Assembly: GCA_020744225.1 (NCBI GenBank)
Contig: JAGMWG010000015.1
Location: 372,001-436,000 of the forward strand
Reading direction: 5' to 3'
DNA length: 64,000 nucleotides
DNA from: Paraphoma chrysanthemicola
Lineage: Eukaryota; Ascomycota; Dothideomycetes; Pleosporales; Phaeosphaeriaceae
Both the position numbers and the translations under genes were made by a program. This document shows positions 23,056 through 35,500 of this stretch, in pieces. Each line of letters begins with the position of its first letter. The stretch's first letter is position 1. The notes under the pieces were generated by a model, which searched no databases, was not told the DNA's origin, and saw only the letters and a program-made list of their open reading frames with translations.

Positions 23056-24168
23056 ATGCCGTTCTTTTGGCATCATGCAAAGGACAATGCCAGCGCTACG
23101 CTCATCACAGTCGCTACTACCACACAAACTGTCCTCGACACGAAAGGCCCGCATGTTCGGAACTCCATCCCAGAGCACACATATGTCCTACCAGCCTTTC
23201 ACCTTCTTCTCCTTCTCGGGCTGCCTCTTGTGTGGTATCTAGCACACCATCGTTACAAGGCTCGCTTTATTACTCAGAACATGGTACCGCGGCAAAATAT
23301 CGAAGAGTGGGAGAGACCATGGAAAACAAGCGACTGGCCGACATTGTTCGGGTTGATTGGCCTAGCCAACGACAACAGGTGGGAACAAACACCGCTGTGG
23401 TTCTATAAAAGCATGCACGAGAAGTGGCACCAGCACAACAGACCGTGGATGAAACGCCTGCTCGCCATGGGGGTAATACCTCTTTACATCCAGGATGGCG
23501 GCATGGAACAGTATCGCGTCAACTTCTCCGGATTTGGCCTGAAGAAGCGGTTCCCATACTTTACATGGCCGCGATACATCCAGTCGAAGAAGCGGGCTTA
23601 CTTCGAGTTCATTATTCCATATTGTGATCAAAACCAAGACCGCCTCGATTTTCTGCAGGAGATTATCGTGAATCGAACGCAGCAGGTTACAGGCTACGAG
23701 CAGGCTGTTCGAGACAACAGCTATGGCGTGACCGTCAGGATTGCCCCACCTGGCCGTGGTGCGATCTACTATTCCATCCCAAATCCCCCCTGTCTTCAAG
23801 AACGGCCATTCGAAATTGGTGCCCAGTCAGCATTGGAACTCTTTGTGCCTTTCAAGCGCGACACGGTACTCAAACGAGCTTTTGCAGAGCGCTGCAACGC
23901 AATGGCATACTTCTTCCGAGATTGTGATGCATCCAGAATCCCTTTGCTGCAGCATGCAGACACCATCTTGGTCAGGCTGGAGGCGAAGCATTATGGTTCT
24001 TGCGAGTTGGATACCTATGTTTACAGTGTGGCGGAAAGGGTGGGCCTGCCGATTTTGTGGCCAGAGGTGGAGTGTAGAGAGGCTGCTGTAAAAGAATTGG
24101 AGCTTTGTGGACTGCCTGCGGATGGACTGAGACCATTCCAACTCTCCGAGTCGGCGGCATTTCATTAA
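23056..24168 (+). CDS. single-TM protein of unknown function
   Basis: This is one exon of 370 aa; the start has a good context (CCACCATGCC). A single hydrophobic segment (PAFHLLLLLGLPLVWYLA) lies at about residues 45-63, followed by a short basic stretch, so the large C-terminal part probably faces one side of a membrane. The soluble part has regular amphipathic composition and many Trp, Tyr and Phe residues (WERPW, RPWMKRLLAMGV, FSGFGLKKRFPYFTW), which suggests a folded domain, but I do not recognise a family. It ends about 50 nt before the convergent hydrolase gene. It could be specific to this fungal lineage. Confidence 0.6.
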   Translation: MPFFWHHAKDNASATLITVATTTQTVLDTKGPHVRNSIPEHTYVLPAFHLLLLLGLPLVWYLAHHRYKARFITQNMVPRQNIEEWERPWKTSDWPTLFGLIGLANDNRWEQTPLWFYKSMHEKWHQHNRPWMKRLLAMGVIPLYIQDGGMEQYRVNFSGFGLKKRFPYFTWPRYIQSKKRAYFEFIIPYCDQNQDRLDFLQEIIVNRTQQVTGYEQAVRDNSYGVTVRIAPPGRGAIYYSIPNPPCLQERPFEIGAQSALELFVPFKRDTVLKRAFAERCNAMAYFFRDCDASRIPLLQHADTILVRLEAKHYGSCELDTYVYSVAERVGLPILWPEVECREAAVKELELCGLPADGLRPFQLSESAAFH

Positions 24169-24222
24169 AGATGCCTGGAGATATTTCGTGGTGTGCTTAT
24201 TGGAAACTTTTGCCTGGAGAGC

Positions 24223-25904
24223 TTAGCTGGCACCGAGTTCCAATTGCTTTTTCAACCAGTAGCCTATTTCATGCAAGTGCCGCTTGTGAAAGTCACCAGC
24301 CTGTCCGGTCCAGAGTCCGACGCCTGGATATTCGTTCAGCAGCACCCGCTCCTCTGCGATTTCTTCGTACATCTGCTTCTCAATAGCATCGTGCCAGCGT
24401 GTGCGACCAGCATGACCCTTCAGAGTGTGACGCGCAATGCTGCGCCTGAGCATCTTAGTAATCTCTTTCCCTTGATCTGAAAGAGGGCTCTCGAGGCCGG
24501 TCGTCACATTCCAAGCCGGGATGTTGATTTTGGAACCAGCGGGTGGGTAGCCACGCATGTATGCTCGACATCGTGTCAGTGTTGGCAGCTCTTGTACTGC
24601 AGACGTCCGGCCCCCACCGGCTGTGTAATGATCGAGAGTCATCTGGGTCTCAACGTCATGGAGGATGTCGGGCTGCAGAGACGCGGAGGTGTCTTCTGAG
24701 TGCGGGAGTACCAATTGTGCGACTGGGGAACGGAAATAGTGGATAGGTGATGCAAAAGGGTCGAAGTAATCTTCTGTTCTACGAAACAAAAAGTCTCGCG
24801 CCACTGTGAGAGAACGTATGGGTACGATGGAATTGGCGCTGTAAAGCTGCCACGCCGTCATAGTAATTTCCTTTTTGGAGCGCTTTCGAGGCTTACGAGC
24901 AGAGTTGGAGATTGTTCCAAGTGCAATGGAGCTCATAGGGTCTTCGTCAGCCGGCAAGGCCGTTTCATCTGCGGCAAGAGGCTCTGGAAGTTCAGTGGGT
25001 TCAACGAATAGTAATTCTTCTGGGAAGACCCAATCTGCCACTGGGTTGTTGATAGCAGCGGCACCAATACGGCTCTCTCCGAGACGGCATTCTGTCAGTG
25101 CGAGCATCGCAGCGAGTGAGCCACCAAGAAGCTGCCCACAAACTCCTAAACGTGCAATATACGAGCGGTTGAACTCGTCACGAATGAAGGTGTCACGTAA
25201 CCAGTCAAAGCCCGCGAGAACATCGTGAATGGGCGTGGGATACTTGTGAACCGTGGACGCGCGATAATTGATGCGTGCAATTGTTGCTCCTGAGTGTTCA
25301 TGCAGGGCGGTAATGACTGCGTCCTCTTCTCCAGGGCCATGGGTCACTATAGGTCCTGATGGCAGGTAGACAACTACTGGTGGTGAAGGACTAGATGCAT
25401 GGAATATGCTGGACGAAAGCTGTTAGCCTCCTAAGGGATCACAGCGTAGTTCGGCATCTGATGTTCAGAGCGCGTGACCAACGATGGCTCAACATGTTGG
25501 AACGCACTCGACAAAAGACTTTCAATGCAGGGCTCTCATTCACTGACGTTGCTGCACTCAAAGAACGATCGATAGAGGCGACTAGGACGGCCCAGGGTGC
25601 ATTGCCGAGTTGAGCAAGGCGTGCCGCTGTGAGGTCATTGTGCAGCATACGAAGCGCGATGGCAACTAAAGAAGCAGAGACGGGACACGCAACAACGACG
25701 CCTCGTTGGAGGAAGGATTTCGACTTACTCGACTGTGATGGAGCCGTTGGACCGACAAGGCACACTGAACTGCTCACGACGCGGGGCAGGCGTGACAGCT
25801 GAGAGGGCTCGCGTGAGGGGTGCGCCCACGCAGCCGTGACGCGTCGCTGGCAGCCATGTGGTTGGACGAGCGATGAAGGCGTTCGCACGCAGGCGGAGCG
25901 GCAT
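24223..25904 (-). CDS. mitochondrial-type alpha/beta-hydrolase-fold protein lacking the usual nucleophile
   Basis: Exon 1 is 25904-25729 and exon 2 is 25408-24223, giving 453 aa. The 320-nt intron has a GTAAGT donor, a CTAAC branch site and a GTCCAG acceptor, and is much longer than its neighbours here. The first 58 residues are Arg/Ala/Thr-rich without acids for 40 residues, a likely mitochondrial presequence. The fold is shown by PVVVYLPSGP (strand and oxyanion region), IARINYRAS, and IHDVLAGFDWLRD. At the nucleophile elbow, residues 150-155 read GQLLGG where active hydrolases have GxSxGG, so the serine position is Leu152. A basic insert (RKPRKRSKKE) lies near 235. It is probably a non-catalytic member of the family; function unknown. 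It is divergent from the glycosyltransferase gene. Confidence 0.72.
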
Positions 25905-26756
25905 CAACAGGGCCTCAACACGCGAAGATGGTTTGGGTGTTGCGCTGGGGTAGCGTTGCAGGATCGGCTCCTGCTGGCGTGGTGGGGTTGCAGCTGCCGT
26001 CGTCGCTCGCCAAGCCCTAGAGGAGGGAGACGCGAGGCGCGAGACGGGCCTCAGAAGGTGGAATGGACGGTGGGAGAGAAGCGTCCAGCGGCCTCGTATC
26101 GCATCTTGCACCCGATACGGAGTGTCTGCGGAGAGGATTTTTTTGCTCGTGGAACTGGCGTCAGGGGAACATGGCTGCTGCGGTCGGGCCACTGTGAGGC
26201 GTTGCGCCAGGGAAATTAGTCCAACCCCGGGGCTTGCTGGGCCAAAAGTAGCTGGACAGCGCCCGCGGCCTGGTTCCAGTTCTGCAAGCACCGCTCGCTG
26301 GGTGCGCTTCTGTAACCTCTTCTTCCGTGTCGTTCTTGTCTGTTGCTTGCTGTGCGCTGCGAACATCCTACAGCGTTGGACTTTGGCTGCGACAGTTGCG
26401 CTGCTCCACCTGCCAGGCCCCTGACCCGATCAGCGCTCACGGCCCGCTCCTGCACCACAGCACTGCCTCGCATCTTGGACACGAGCGACTTCAGGCCCGC
26501 TACAGCGCATACGCCGCGCCGCTCAGCCCTGGGACACCACAACTCTGTCACCACTCTCACCACGGCCGCCTGCCATCTCACGTCGACTGCACCCACTCGA
26601 GCGCGACACGCCGTAGTACCGTCCCAACGTGGTGGCTGCAAGACACTGTCTCGCCCGCAATTCGACGCTGCACCGTCCCCGAGCCACCGCAGACCTGGCA
26701 CCGCTTCAATAACAACTCGCCGACCGCACCACGGGGGCTACCCCTAGTCCGCCGCC
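25905..26756. other. divergent intergenic region hydrolase/glycosyltransferase
   Basis: The region is GC-rich and free of convincing genes; long open frames on both strands reflect base composition. It should carry two promoters. Confidence 0.5.
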
Positions 26757-28777
26757 ATGGCCGAGGGCTCCAAAATCCGGGCCGTCTTCACCCTGCTGAA
26801 GAACCTCACTTTGGCCGCGCTGCTGTACGCCGCCATCTATGGCATAATCAACATGGTGAGCGACCCCAGTGTCGCCGCACGAGGCAAAATTGGCATCCCC
26901 GCCTTTCTGGACAAGGCAGGCCCGACCGAGCTGATCAAGACGACAAAGTCGGGCATCCAGGTCAAGTTCGCCGGCACCACCAAGATGGTCACCATCAACC
27001 CTCACGCCAATGTCTTCAACCGCCCCGTCACCGCCGTCAAGGTCAAGGACGACTATCTGGGTCCCCGTCCGCACGTCGACACCGAGGCTGATCTGGACAT
27101 GCTGATTGAGGAATGCAGAGGTTCCTATAGCGGACTCGAGAAGATGAGGCGGCCATTCGACTGCCTGAAGTTCTTTGCCGAAGGCGAGGAGCGCTACTAT
27201 CACCTGCCTAAGGAGATGGACCGAGCTAGTAGACAGGATCCACGCGAAGCAGACGTTGTGGATGCCGACAGCCAGGGCAACACACTCAAGAGCTACGTCT
27301 CGGTCAAAGAGGCGGTGCCTGCAAATGGTTCGCGCATTGGCACCTGCCCTGGTCCCATCATCCCATATCACGTCTACTGGACGGGCCCTGCTACCTGGCG
27401 GGTCGAGGTCTTCATCAAGAGCTATCTTTACACACAGAATCTGGCCTGCTCTCGCCTCTGGCTGTGGCTTGATAGCGATCGCAACCCCAAGGCTGTGGAG
27501 AACATGCTCACCAAGGACGCTCTGTTTGCCCGTTTCTTGCCCCTGGTTGAGCGTGGCGATGTTATCGTCAAAGCCTGGAATTTCCCCAAGCGAATCCCCA
27601 TGCCCAAGGATGCCGAAGATAGGAACGGCTTTGGCTACTACAGCAAGCCCGGAACCGCGAATGCACAGGGCGAAAAGGCTGTTGCGGACAATATCGTCGA
27701 AGACAAGAATGGCCAGCAGTGGCTCGTCCTCACGCCCAAGCAGATGACCTTCCTGCCCGTCGCCGTCTCGGATGCGGTTCGTTTCATTGTTCTGCACATC
27801 TACGGAGGTGCATACTTTGACATGGACGTCCTCATGCTAAGAGACATGCGCCCACTACTCTTGCCCAAGGAGCACGCCTTTGCAGAGCGTTGGGCTGCTC
27901 ATCCCCACCCTGGCGACTACAACACTGCCATCATGTCGCTTTCCGCCAACTCGTCGTTATCGTCTTATCTTCTGTACGGTGGCATTCGCATGGGAGTCAA
28001 CTTTCACCCACGCGTCCTCGGCCGCATGGCATGGAAAGATGGGCGTGATCTGGAGTTCAAGATGTTCGAGACGGCTGCCTTCGATCCCATCTGGACCGAG
28101 TTCAACTGGGACCGCGAAGGACGCTGCACTGTCCCCTGCCTGCGCGACTACGGAGCCGTCTTCAAGGGCAAGGTTGGCGCTATCAAGGACGAATGGGAGA
28201 GCTATGATGGTCCACAACTGGAGCCGATTGACCTCAAGGAACCGCAACGCAAGGAGCTCAAGACTCGCGCACACGAGGATGATGAGCATGCCAGCCAGGG
28301 TGACAAGGCTCCACATGCAGACTCGTTCCAAGCGACTATGGACGAGGAGGTTGAGCTACGGAACGCCGGTGTCGTCTCCAACTACATCTTGGCCGAAGAC
28401 AAGTACCCGCCCAACAACCGCACGTTGTCCAATTTCTTCCGCGGTGCCTGGACATACCACATCCACAATCAGGTAAGCTTTTCCAAATTCACATTTTCCA
28501 TGAAATGCTCCACCCATCCCGCACAGTAGCGCCAACCCTGCTAGCCGGCAGCGGCGCATGTGGCGTCCACTTAGATCTCCGTCCCCACTCAACTCTCACT
28601 GTACGCTAACACTTTCTTTCGCAGTGGCTTAAGCATCCTGAACCTTCATCCTGGATATCGATTCTTGAGCAAGCACAAGACGGCTTCTTTGCTGGCACGC
28701 GTGTCAATCCTTATGGCGAGAAGTGGACTGGTCCTGGCGTCATGATGCCTTACAACCACTGGCCTGAACTGGTATAA
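26757..28777 (+). CDS. type II membrane glycosyltransferase with DXD motif (GT32-like)
   Basis: There are two exons, 26757-28472 and 28625-28777, separated by a 152-nt phase-0 intron (GTAAGC donor, GCAG acceptor), giving 622 aa. A short cytoplasmic tail precedes one hydrophobic segment (about residues 17-33), the layout of Golgi type II transferases. The catalytic region has the sugar-nucleotide-binding signature HIYGGAYFDMDVLML (DXD near residues 356-358), preceded by LWLWLDSD and followed by a nucleotide-sugar-transferase-like C-terminal half, which fits the DXD sugar-binding (Och1/GT32) superfamily. By family knowledge these act in glycan or glycolipid synthesis in the Golgi; donor and acceptor cannot be read from sequence. 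The start lies in CCGCCATGG. Confidence 0.85.
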
Positions 28778-29559
28778 ATGTCGGCCCGAGTGGCCGCATT
28801 AAGCCCTTAGCCCCCCGTCGGTTCAGTCGGGTCGAACTCCCACACGAAGGTGGCTGCGCCTTGGAGAGGTGGATTATGCCTCTCAAGTCAACCAAATCGT
28901 CCATGCTTGGGAGCTTCTCATCAGGCTGACAGACGCGCCGTACCACAATTCAGTAGGACGCTTGCCTGCATGAACCACCAGTGAGCGCGCCAAAACTCAA
29001 ATATACAGCATCTACCTCTCGACATATCCTCCACCTCTACAACTGGTTGAGGACATTCATCTATTTCGCCTTTGAATCTTGCTTTCCGGCGTTCCAACAT
29101 GCGGCATAGTACTTGACCCCCAACTTCGCGCGCGGTCGTACTCGGTGTTTCTGGTGTTTTAACGTTTATTCACACACACTTTTGGCAGCCTTCGCTTCGA
29201 CAGTTGTCGTTTTTATTCCCCACCCTCGCTTCCTGGCCCAAGCTTGAGGATTGTACCTGTTCTCTGTTTCTTGGACTTTGGTGTTCACTTCGTTTTGCAT
29301 AGTGTAGGGCTGGCGTGAGGAAGAACTTATGGGTTCCGTGTAGTTAAAAGCGAGACGGCATGACGACGAGTAAATAGACACGAAGCGTGTAGATACGATA
29401 TCAAGCTCGGAAACAGTCACAATTCAGATATTCTCTTGTGTTTGATGGTTGGATTTGAACTGTGAAGGGCCCTTTTTCGGCCAAAGCATGAACTGCTGCT
29501 TCGCACAATTCGCGATTCTACTTTTCACGCTCATGCTCAGAATACAATGCCAATGCAAT
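28778..29559. other. convergent 3' intergenic region
   Basis: It lies between the 3' ends of the glycosyltransferase and vps27 genes. No supported gene; a minus-strand ORF at 29166-29420 probably lies in the vps27 3' UTR. Confidence 0.5.
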
Positions 29560-31986
29560 CTACAAATCAATCAAGGGCTCGTCGACAACCTTCTGTTGCG
29601 GCAACTGATTTTGCGGCGCAGATGGGAAGCTTTCAGGTCCATAGCCTCCTGTCGCATATGGCGCAGGTTGCCACGCCTGGCTGTGCGGCTGCTGTTGCGG
29701 CTGTTGCGTCTGCTGCTGCCAGTATTGCTGTGGCGGCGCTTGTTGGGGCGGCTGATTCTGGGTTGGGGGCTGATGCGCTTGTGGAGGCGCTTGTTGTTGT
29801 TGTGAAGGTTGGCTTTGGTCTTGTTGTTGCCAGTTGGGAGGCTGGTCCTGCCGAGGATAAGGCGGGTTATGCCACGCACCGGCAGGCTGAGCTGGTGGCG
29901 ATAGGGGTGTTTGCTGCGGAGGAGGTGCGTGGTTGTACATTTGCGGCGATGGAGGCTGCTGCTGTGACGGCTGCGAGGCATAACTCTGTGTACGCTGCAG
30001 GGGTGGTTGAGATGATTGTGTGGGGGCGTTCTCGCCGTAGTAGAAGTTGGCACTCTCAGCGTCAGACACCGTGGAAGGCGCCTGCTGAGGGTAAGGTGTC
30101 TGCTGTGGAGGATACTGCTGGTTTGAAACTTGACGTTGAAGTTGTGGTGAGGACTGCTGGTAGGTTGTGCTGGGCGGTCGTTGTGCAAGATTCGGATATG
30201 GTTGCGATGGTTGTTGGGCTGGCGGGTATTGACCAGGTGGAGCATAAGATTGCGGTGCAGCGCGTTTGTCATATTGTGCATACGCGTGCTGAGGTGCAGC
30301 TTGATAGCCACCACCATATTGCGATTGCGGTCGGGCGTATGCATCAGACGGCGCGGCGTTGCCGGTGTAGTAGTTCTCGCCAACTGGGCCGTTTGATGCT
30401 CCGGCCTGAATGCTTGGGTACAGGTTGGATGCTGGTCGCTGGGCGGATGCGGGTAGTCCATACATGGCTCCTGCTTGGTTGTACGTGCTGGAAAGTCTCT
30501 CTTCGAGCATGCGATCATAGTACCTGACGACCGAAGACAGTTTGGCATGGAGGTCAAGCAGTGTGTCTGCGCGGATTAGGAACATTCTGAAGTCGGTATG
30601 CTGGAGCGAAACTTACCATGTTTGCTCATAGTCTCCCCATAGGTCCGAGCCAGTTTGGGTCGCAGCTTGCCAATACTTTCATAGAGCTCCTGTATCTGCG
30701 GCTCTCGCAGTATTGTGCCAGGAGCTTGGTGTTGTAACCTGTCCACTAGGGTGGAGAAGAGGTTGATGTTCTCAGCCTCGACTGGCGTCAACTCGTAGTC
30801 GTTCTTGGGTGCCACAAAGGGGGTGGTAGAGTCCACATTTGCGGTCTGTTGCTTGAATGTCGCGGCGTACTTCTTCTTCTGCTCTTCCATGTCCGCTAGG
30901 GAGGCAGCAATAGCAGCTGCTAGGTCGGGGTCGTCCTCTTCCTGTGTCTCTTTCTTCGAAGTTCCGTTCGTGCTGGGTTTCGGCTGCGACTGCAAGTGCG
31001 ACTGCGACACGAAGCCTGACGAGCTGTTGCCCTTTGCATCTTCTAGACTCATCTCAAGCGCTCGTTTCAGGTCTGCGTCGAAACTGTCGTCCACGCGTGC
31101 GCTCCGTGGCTCCATCGAGCCCTGATACAGCGTCTTGTGTGGCTTGGTCGTGGTGGTGTCGAAGGGGCGAGGCGCAGAGGCTCCTCGCGACCGCAGCGTC
31201 AGCTTCTCGTGGCACCCGTCGTCGACACGCACGGGGTCCATGATGCCAAGGTGAGGGAGCGGTATGTTCTTGCTCGAGCACGCCCCGCAGAAGACGTTGC
31301 CGCAGTTGCGGCAGTGGTGGCGGCGGTTCGTGAAGGTGAAGGCGGTCCGGCATCGCATGCAGACGTCCGAGTCGGTCCACTCGGGAGGCTGCGGCAGGGT
31401 CAGCAAAGGTATGCAGTCTTGTAAGTGCACAACTCACGGCGCTGCTGTCGAGCATGCTGCTAGCAATGTGCTCCTTTGGCGGGAACTGGTAGCCCTCGCG
31501 CTGGAGCGTCTTGTACACCTCGTTGATGTAGCCAAGGTCGTGGCGCCCCTCGGCGGCCGTGGCCCACGACTGTATCAGCTCCAGCATCTTGCTCTTGACG
31601 TCGTTGTTGGGGGCGACGGTGGCCGGGGCCTTGAGCAGCGAGGTCATGTTGTCGAGGAACTCGCGCGATGCAATCTCCTGGATGAAGTGGGCGCCGCCGT
31701 TCTTGACGCACGTGTCTGTGAGGTTCAGGGCTGCGAGCTGGACGTTGGGGTTCTTGTGGCCTATGCGCTTCTTCAGCGAGCGCATGGCATCTTTAGGCTG
31801 CACCGTCTTGGAGCGAATTACGTCGGATATCTCGAGGTTGAGGGGCATGTCCTCTCTGTACGCAGTCAGCAGAGTGTTCTGCAGCTCATGGGATGCTGCA
31901 TTTGGCGCATACAAGCTGGACGAGGTGGCGCGCTCAATCTGCTCGTCGAGCGCGCTGTTGGTGGACGACCCGAACCAGCCCGCCAT
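29560..31986 (-). CDS. vps27: ESCRT-0 subunit Vps27 (VHS-FYVE-UIM)
   Basis: There are three exons, 31986-31438, 31388-30617 and 30566-29560, with introns of 49 and 50 nt, giving 775 aa. Domains in order are an N-terminal VHS domain (about 8-150), a FYVE finger (184-247, WTDSD and RRHHCR signatures), two ubiquitin-interacting motifs (DADLKRALEMSLED near 287-300 and DPDLAAAIAASLAD near 336-349), a coiled segment (about 375-445), a long Gln/Pro-rich tail and a C-terminal clathrin-box-like LIDL. By family knowledge Vps27 binds PI3P and ubiquitinated cargo on endosomes and recruits ESCRT-I. In the FYVE finger the seventh cysteine of the usual RVCxxC is Asp (VRVDDGC, D239). It is divergent from the doa4 homologue. 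Confidence 0.95.
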
Positions 31987-32587
31987 GGTGGAGTGTGGCC
32001 TCGAGGTCGGCGGCAGGCGCTGTAATGCTGCTTGATTGTGGGCTATGCGGCGTGTTAGCAGCTTCCTCTATAGCTCCTCGAGCGACAAGACGCGATAGCG
32101 GTGCTGCAGGGGCGTGGTGCGTGTGTGGTGGTACTGCTTAGCTAGCAAGCCACTGTCTGGAGGCTCCAACATCCATGTCCGTGTTGCCCGGCGTCATCGC
32201 ACGCCGCAGTCTAAGCCCAGCATGCGGAACCCTGCCAACGTCGACTAATCGTCCCGACTCACCACGCAGCCTCACCCTTCACCGCAGACCGCGACACTTG
32301 CTTTGGTGATGCCCTTCACAGTACAAGTGTCGTCACGCCCTTGACCCTCACAGTCCACGTCCTGATTCTCCCTCGCGCACCCCGCCGCCGCCAAACACCA
32401 CATTGACACTGATACCAACTTGAACACCGCCCAGAGACATACGAATCATCCGCGAATACCTGTCGCTGCCGCCGCCCTGCTCCCCGCCCGACTATGCGCG
32501 ACGTCCTAATCTGCAGCGTGCGGTAACGAGTGCAGCTGCTCCTTTGCCGCTCCCAGGACCCTCGCCCTCGTCCTTCTCGCCGGCGCC
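31987..32587. promoter_or_regulatory. bidirectional promoter between vps27 and doa4
   Basis: This 601-nt gap separates the start codons of two genes acting in the same endosomal pathway. It is C-rich with CT tracts on the doa4 side. No TATA box is obvious. Confidence 0.6.
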
Positions 32588-35500
32588 ATGAACGGCCACA
32601 CCAATGGCGCTCACACCAACGGCGCAGATGCTTGGAAAGGCAGTGATGGGGCAGGGGACTCACATCCAGGCGGCCAGTATCCGCCCATTGCTGAGATTGT
32701 CGCCTCCGCCTCCGAGTATGTTGAAGGCCTCAAGCATCACTCTGTGCGTAAAGTAACGGCCCCACGGCACCTGCACTTACTGACTGGTCGCAGATCAAGC
32801 ACATCCTGGAGCAAGGCCGCTACCACTTCAACAACGCCAAGTTGATGCTCAATAGCCGCAGTCCGGTTGCTGGTGCTTATTGGGAATACCTCGTCGCCTT
32901 CCAGATAACCGTCGAACTGATACCGCGCCACCGCGACTACTATGAGAAGGTCGAAGGCACCCGCAGCCAGGTGCATCGCGACTTCAAGGAGCTAGTCAAG
33001 GAGATCAAGTCGAGCGAAGAGCGCTTCATCCGCATCAAGGAGATTATCAAGAATGACAACCTCAGGAACGGTGGCTACCACAGCCGGTCTACATCGTCTG
33101 TCTCGCTGTCCCGACCCAGCTCGCGCAATGACCTGCCCAAGCGCGACGACGAGCTCATGCTGCCGAGCGTGCCCACCACGCTGCCGGCTCCAGGCGTGCC
33201 ATTAGCCGCTCCTCACATGTCCCCTCGCAAGAAGCCACTGGTACACCCCAAACCCCAGAACCTTCAAGCCCGCCCATTGCACCAGGGTACTCCTCCCACA
33301 AACGGTGTCACCGACCTCGCCACGCGATTTGCCAATCTTCGGGGCGCCGACACATCCTCCGCGCGCTCGAGCCAGGATTTCTCCGTCAAGATGCCCTCGC
33401 CTGCTGATTATCAAACATCAAATCGACTCACTGGGCCGCGTGACATGCCACTTCCGACCTCCAAACTACCTCCAACGATGCCTAAATTGCCCCTGGACAC
33501 GCAGTTTGCAGCCTCACTGCCCAAGGAGCCCAGTCCGACCTACAGCCCGGCTCGAAACATTTCCAATCCTGCGAGCATCAACCCGCCACGTAGCACGCCG
33601 AGGAGCATGAATGGTACTGGAGGGAGAAGCAACTCAATAGCTGCTTCGAGCATATCTAACCACGCGCCCAACGCAAACGGTGTTTCCGGTTCATACTTCC
33701 CTGCTCAGCAGGCCACACGCGAACCACCGGCGCGAACGAGATCCGTCAGCAAGCCTGCAGAGCTGGAGATTGACGCCGACAAGCTCTACGACTACATCCG
33801 CATGTTCAAAGTGCTCCTCATTGACGTGCGAAGCCGGGCAGAATTCGATTCGGGACACATCTACGCACGCAACATCATATGCATAGAGCCGGAGACGCTG
33901 CGGGACGGTTACTCTGCGGATCAGCTCCAAGACCGGCTGGTCATCAGCCCCGACGAGGAGGTGGACATGTTCGACAGGCGGCAAGACTACGACGTTATTG
34001 TTTACTATGATGAATCGACCAGGAATACAGACTTCATGACCAAACACAACCGAAGCGAAACCGAAGAAGCACTCAAGCGACTTTTTGACACACTGCATGA
34101 GTTCAATGCTGACAAGCCTCTGAAACGTCCACCTGTGCTGCTCAAGGGTGGCCTGGACGCATGGGTTGATATTGTCGGAACACAAGCGCTGAAGATGTCT
34201 ACGACATCAGCATTGGTTGCTAGTGGTCAGACAAGAGCTCGGGCCATACGAAGATCACCTGCAGCAACTCATGCCGCTAGAGTCAATATTCAGAGACGGC
34301 GAAGGCGAGAATTCGTGCCCATGGACCCGGAAGAAGAACAGAAGTGGCTCGAGGAAGCTCGCAAAGGCCGAGCTCTTGTCGAGCAACCAGAAGCAGATGG
34401 ACTTGAAGAAGAGCCGACCTCACCCTTTTATAGGACTACTGAAGAGTTCCTGCGACGATATCCCGAGGTGGAGCCAGAGCAGTCAATGATGTATCCCCTG
34501 TCAAGGCCGCCGTCTAACAACCAATATGTTGCGCCAGCGATTCCTGCTGCGCCTTCCCGACCGGCACCCTCTGTTCCTCGAGTCAGCTACGGCGGCGTCC
34601 ACGAACGGCAAGTAGCTCCACAAGGCCGTGGCAGTCAGCCTCCCGCATACATTTCACAACCTCGCTTCACGAATGTTCGCATGCATCGGACTGGACTACT
34701 GAATTTTGGCGTCACATGCTACATGAACTCGGTGGTTCAGTGCTTGAGCGGCCACCTACTGCTGTCGGATTTATTCTTGACGGGGAGGTATCAGAGAGAT
34801 TTGCAGAGAGACAACTGGAAAGGAACCAAAGGTATTCTACCTGAAGCGTACGCAACACTGGTGTCGAATCTGTTCAAGGGCGATGTCAGCTCTGTGCGGC
34901 CAAGCACTTTTAGGGTATGTCGTTGATCCATCTGTGTAGCGCGCCCTGCTGACGACATCTAGCGAATCTGCGGGCATTTCAACTCTCAATGGGGCATTGA
35001 TGAACAACAAGACGCTAAGGAGTTTCTGGAATTTGTCCTCGACTATATGCATGAAGACCTCAATGTGCATTGGAATAGGCAGCCCCTGAAAGCACTGACC
35101 GAACAGGAGGAGCTGCATCGTGAGCAGCTTCCACGGCAATACGCAGCCAAGATTGAGTGGAGTCGCTACCAACACCGTGACTTTTCACCGATTGGGGCCA
35201 TGTTTGCTGGCCAGCACGCTTCGCAGCTCAGCTGTCAGACTTGCGGCATAACGAGCACCACATACGAAGCGTTTTGGAGTCTGAGCTTAGAGATCCCCAA
35301 CGTTGAATCGTGTGATCTCCGAGACTGCTTACGATCGTATTGCTCGGCTGAGCAACTGGCTGGCGACGAGCTCTGGCGCTGTCCGAGGTGCAAGAAAGAC
35401 CGCGAGGCTGTTAAGAAAATTACCATTACGCGAGCGCCAGATACGCTGGTTGTACATTTTAAGCGCTTTAGTGCATCGCGAGGCGAGAACGCACGTAAAA

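Noticed and set aside
26327..27091. 254-aa plus-strand frame upstream of the glycosyltransferase
   Set aside because: His/Pro/Arg-rich translation typical of GC-rich shadow; it overlaps the real start in a different frame.
28778..28870. tRNA-like GC-rich stretch downstream of the glycosyltransferase
   Set aside because: No cloverleaf with proper A and B boxes could be folded by eye.
29547..30527. 326-aa plus-strand frame (and 328-aa minus frame) over the vps27 tail
   Set aside because: Both are shadows of the Gln/Pro-rich vps27 C-terminus; low-complexity codons open the other frames.
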